Below, one piece after another: positions 62,580-64,000 of a stretch of 64,000 nucleotides of DNA. The notes below the pieces were generated by a model. It saw only the letters and a program-made list of their open reading frames with translations. It was not told where the DNA came from and made no database searches. How positions within the stretch are numbered: the first letter of the stretch is position 1; every line of letters begins with the position of its first letter. A program made the translations under genes and the position numbers. The stretch spans positions 143,670 through 207,669 of the forward strand of contig NZ_KE383972.1 of NCBI RefSeq assembly GCF_000423045.1. The letters are read 5' to 3'. This DNA is from Christiangramia portivictoriae DSM 23547 (GTDB taxonomy: Bacteria; Bacteroidota; Bacteroidia; Flavobacteriales; Flavobacteriaceae).

Positions 62580-63908
62580 ATGAGCGCAAAAAAAGTAGCA
62601 TTTTATACCCTTGGCTGTAAGCTGAATTTTTCTGAAACTTCCACGATCGCAAGATCTTTTGAAAATGAAGGATTCCAGAGGGTGGAGTTCGAGGAAGCGG
62701 CAGATATCTACGTGATCAATACCTGTTCTGTCACTGAAAATGCCGATAAGCGATTTAAAACGATCGTGAAACAGGCGCAGAGGGCAAATGAGGATGCGTT
62801 TCTTATAGCTGTAGGCTGTTACGCTCAATTAAAACCCGAGGAACTGGCTGCGGTAGAAGGTGTGGACCTGGTGCTGGGTGCCACTGAAAAATTTAAAATC
62901 ACAGACTATTTGAACGATCTCACCAAGAACGATCATGGAGAAGTTCATAGTTGTGAGATCAACGAAGCAGATTTCTATGTGGGTTCTTATTCTATAGGCG
63001 ATCGTACCCGGGCATTTTTAAAAGTCCAGGATGGTTGTGATTATAAATGTACCTACTGTACAATTCCCCTGGCCAGAGGGATTTCTAGAAGTGATCGCTT
63101 GGAAAATGTCCTTCAGAATGCTTCTGAAATTTCAGAACAGGGAATTAAAGAGATCGTTCTTACGGGAGTAAATATTGGTGATTACGGAAAAGGTGAGTTC
63201 GGCAATAAAAAACATGAGCATACTTTTCTTGAGCTTGTACAGGCACTAGACGAAGTTGAAGGTATTGAAAGACTCAGAATATCCTCAATAGAGCCAAATC
63301 TACTGAAAAATGAAACGATCGATTTTGTTGCATCCAGTAAAACTTTTGTGCCGCATTTCCATATTCCATTACAAAGTGGAAGCGATGATATGCTGAAGCG
63401 TATGCGCCGGCGATATCTTAGCGATCTTTATGTAGATCGTGTGAATAAGATTAAAGCTGTGATGCCCAATGCGTGTATTGGTGTGGATGTCATTGTTGGA
63501 TTCCCGGGTGAAACTGATGAGCATTTTCTGGAAACTTATAATTTTCTTCAGGAGCTGGATATTTCCTACCTGCATGTATTCACTTATTCAGAAAGAGATA
63601 ATACACCGGCAGCAGAGATGGACGGTGTGGTAGCTCTGAAAGTTAGAAAGAAAAGGAGTAAAATGCTAAGAGGTTTATCTGCCAAAAAACGCCGGGCATT
63701 TTATGAAAGTCAGATGGGAAATACCGCAACGGTTCTTTTTGAAGGGGAGAACAAATCAGGATATATTCATGGATTCACCGAAAACTATGTAAAGGTGAAG
63801 GCGCCATGGAATCCAAAATTGGTAAATACCCTGAAAAAAGTGAATCTTACCAAGATCGATGAAGATGGCCTGGTAAGATTCGAAATGCTTCAGGAAGAAC
63901 TGGTTTAA
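62580..63908 (+). CDS. mtaB: tRNA (N6-threonylcarbamoyladenosine(37)-C2)-methylthiotransferase
   Basis: The start at ATG 62580 was preferred to TTG 62574. The 442-residue radical-SAM enzyme has the N-terminal UPF0004 domain with Cys13 (TLGCKLN), NTCSVTE and AVGCYAQ, which bind an auxiliary 4Fe-4S cluster, then the radical-SAM motif C153-x3-C157-x2-C160 (CDYKCTYC), then a TRAM-like C-terminal domain. It adds the methylthio group to t6A37 of tRNAs reading ANN codons. The GlmU-like gene is upstream. It ends 4 bases into a possible minus-strand frame. Confidence 0.94.
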   Translation: MSAKKVAFYTLGCKLNFSETSTIARSFENEGFQRVEFEEAADIYVINTCSVTENADKRFKTIVKQAQRANEDAFLIAVGCYAQLKPEELAAVEGVDLVLGATEKFKITDYLNDLTKNDHGEVHSCEINEADFYVGSYSIGDRTRAFLKVQDGCDYKCTYCTIPLARGISRSDRLENVLQNASEISEQGIKEIVLTGVNIGDYGKGEFGNKKHEHTFLELVQALDEVEGIERLRISSIEPNLLKNETIDFVASSKTFVPHFHIPLQSGSDDMLKRMRRRYLSDLYVDRVNKIKAVMPNACIGVDVIVGFPGETDEHFLETYNFLQELDISYLHVFTYSERDNTPAAEMDGVVALKVRKKRSKMLRGLSAKKRRAFYESQMGNTATVLFEGENKSGYIHGFTENYVKVKAPWNPKLVNTLKKVNLTKIDEDGLVRFEMLQEELV

Positions 63909-64000
63909 ATGTTCATGCCCACAGGGAGCAGATCTTTATATTTTCTTCTGTTTTTGCGCATAAAGCCAGCGATCGCCGGGTTTGTTGGAACCACTCTCAT
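63905..64000 (-). other. Window end, possible 3' end of a minus-strand gene
   Basis: Two minus-strand frames are open at the window edge: one with stop at 63905-63907 (about 31 residues, ending DLLPVGMNI) and one with stop at 63936-63938 (ending WLYAQKQKKI). Neither can be assigned to a family from this length. A gene end here is plausible because mtaB has no terminator, but I cannot choose the frame. Confidence 0.25.

Noticed and set aside
1-64000. CRISPR arrays, tRNA/rRNA genes, insertion sequences, prophage or plasmid genes
   Set aside because: None were recognised on either strand. This is from reading the sequence, not from a tRNA or IS search.

Overview
The window looks like a chromosome segment of a marine Flavobacteriaceae bacterium (Bacteroidota), probably Gramella/Christiangramia-like. 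The evidence is a SusC/SusD pair, abundant lipoproteins with acidic residues after the lipobox cysteine, a bifunctional OtsA-OtsB fusion, a FadB with the dehydrogenase domain first, a type B L31, GlmU-like and DUF4199 proteins, and promoters of the Bacteroidota form TTTG-N19-TAnnTTTG. No tRNA, rRNA, CRISPR array, insertion sequence or phage gene was seen. The genus guess is inference.

1-5.2 kb is a sugar-oxidation locus. A minus-strand operon encodes a TIM-barrel sugar isomerase/epimerase lipoprotein, a NupG-like permease and a Gfo/Idh/MocA oxidoreductase cut by the window edge. Divergent from it lie a GMC oxidoreductase and its gluconate-dehydrogenase-subunit-3-like Tat partner, the gene set expected for a 3-keto-glycoside route. 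5.2-22.5 kb is the most unusual region. A SusC/SusD pair is followed, after a terminator hairpin, by a tightly overlapping run of three giant paralogous FG-GAP/ASPIC-UnbV surface lipoproteins, a vanadium-haloperoxidase/PAP2-type lipoprotein and a membrane-anchored GyrI-like protein. No glycoside hydrolase is present in the run.

22.5-24.4 kb holds a diacylglycerol kinase-like enzyme and a divergent App1-like phosphatidate phosphatase, which are probable opposing lipid enzymes. 24.4-30.8 kb has a large BNR/sortilin-type exported protein, a PRC-barrel protein with a charged tail, a small membrane protein, an M28 peptidase and a YtxH protein. 30.9-38 kb is an osmotic-stress block: trehalose-6-P synthase/phosphatase, a GH15 trehalase/glucoamylase-like enzyme and two MscS channels. 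An M43 metalloprotease lipoprotein follows.

39.2-47.2 kb is fatty-acid beta-oxidation: a marR-fadB-fadA-acyl-CoA dehydrogenase operon with a perfect 18-bp palindrome in the marR promoter, and an acyl-CoA ligase with its own promoter. 47.6-53.7 kb has purL, an RsmB-type rRNA methyltransferase and a YCF48-like lipoprotein. 53.8-55.4 kb is an ECF sigma factor with an anti-sigma-like membrane protein and a CpxP-like periplasmic protein. The 0.3 kb gap after it contains a candidate small RNA with its own promoter and terminator. 55.7-60.8 kb is an ABC exporter / phosphohexomutase / GT2 / DUF4199 operon. rpmE (type B), a GlmU-like protein and MtaB close the window.
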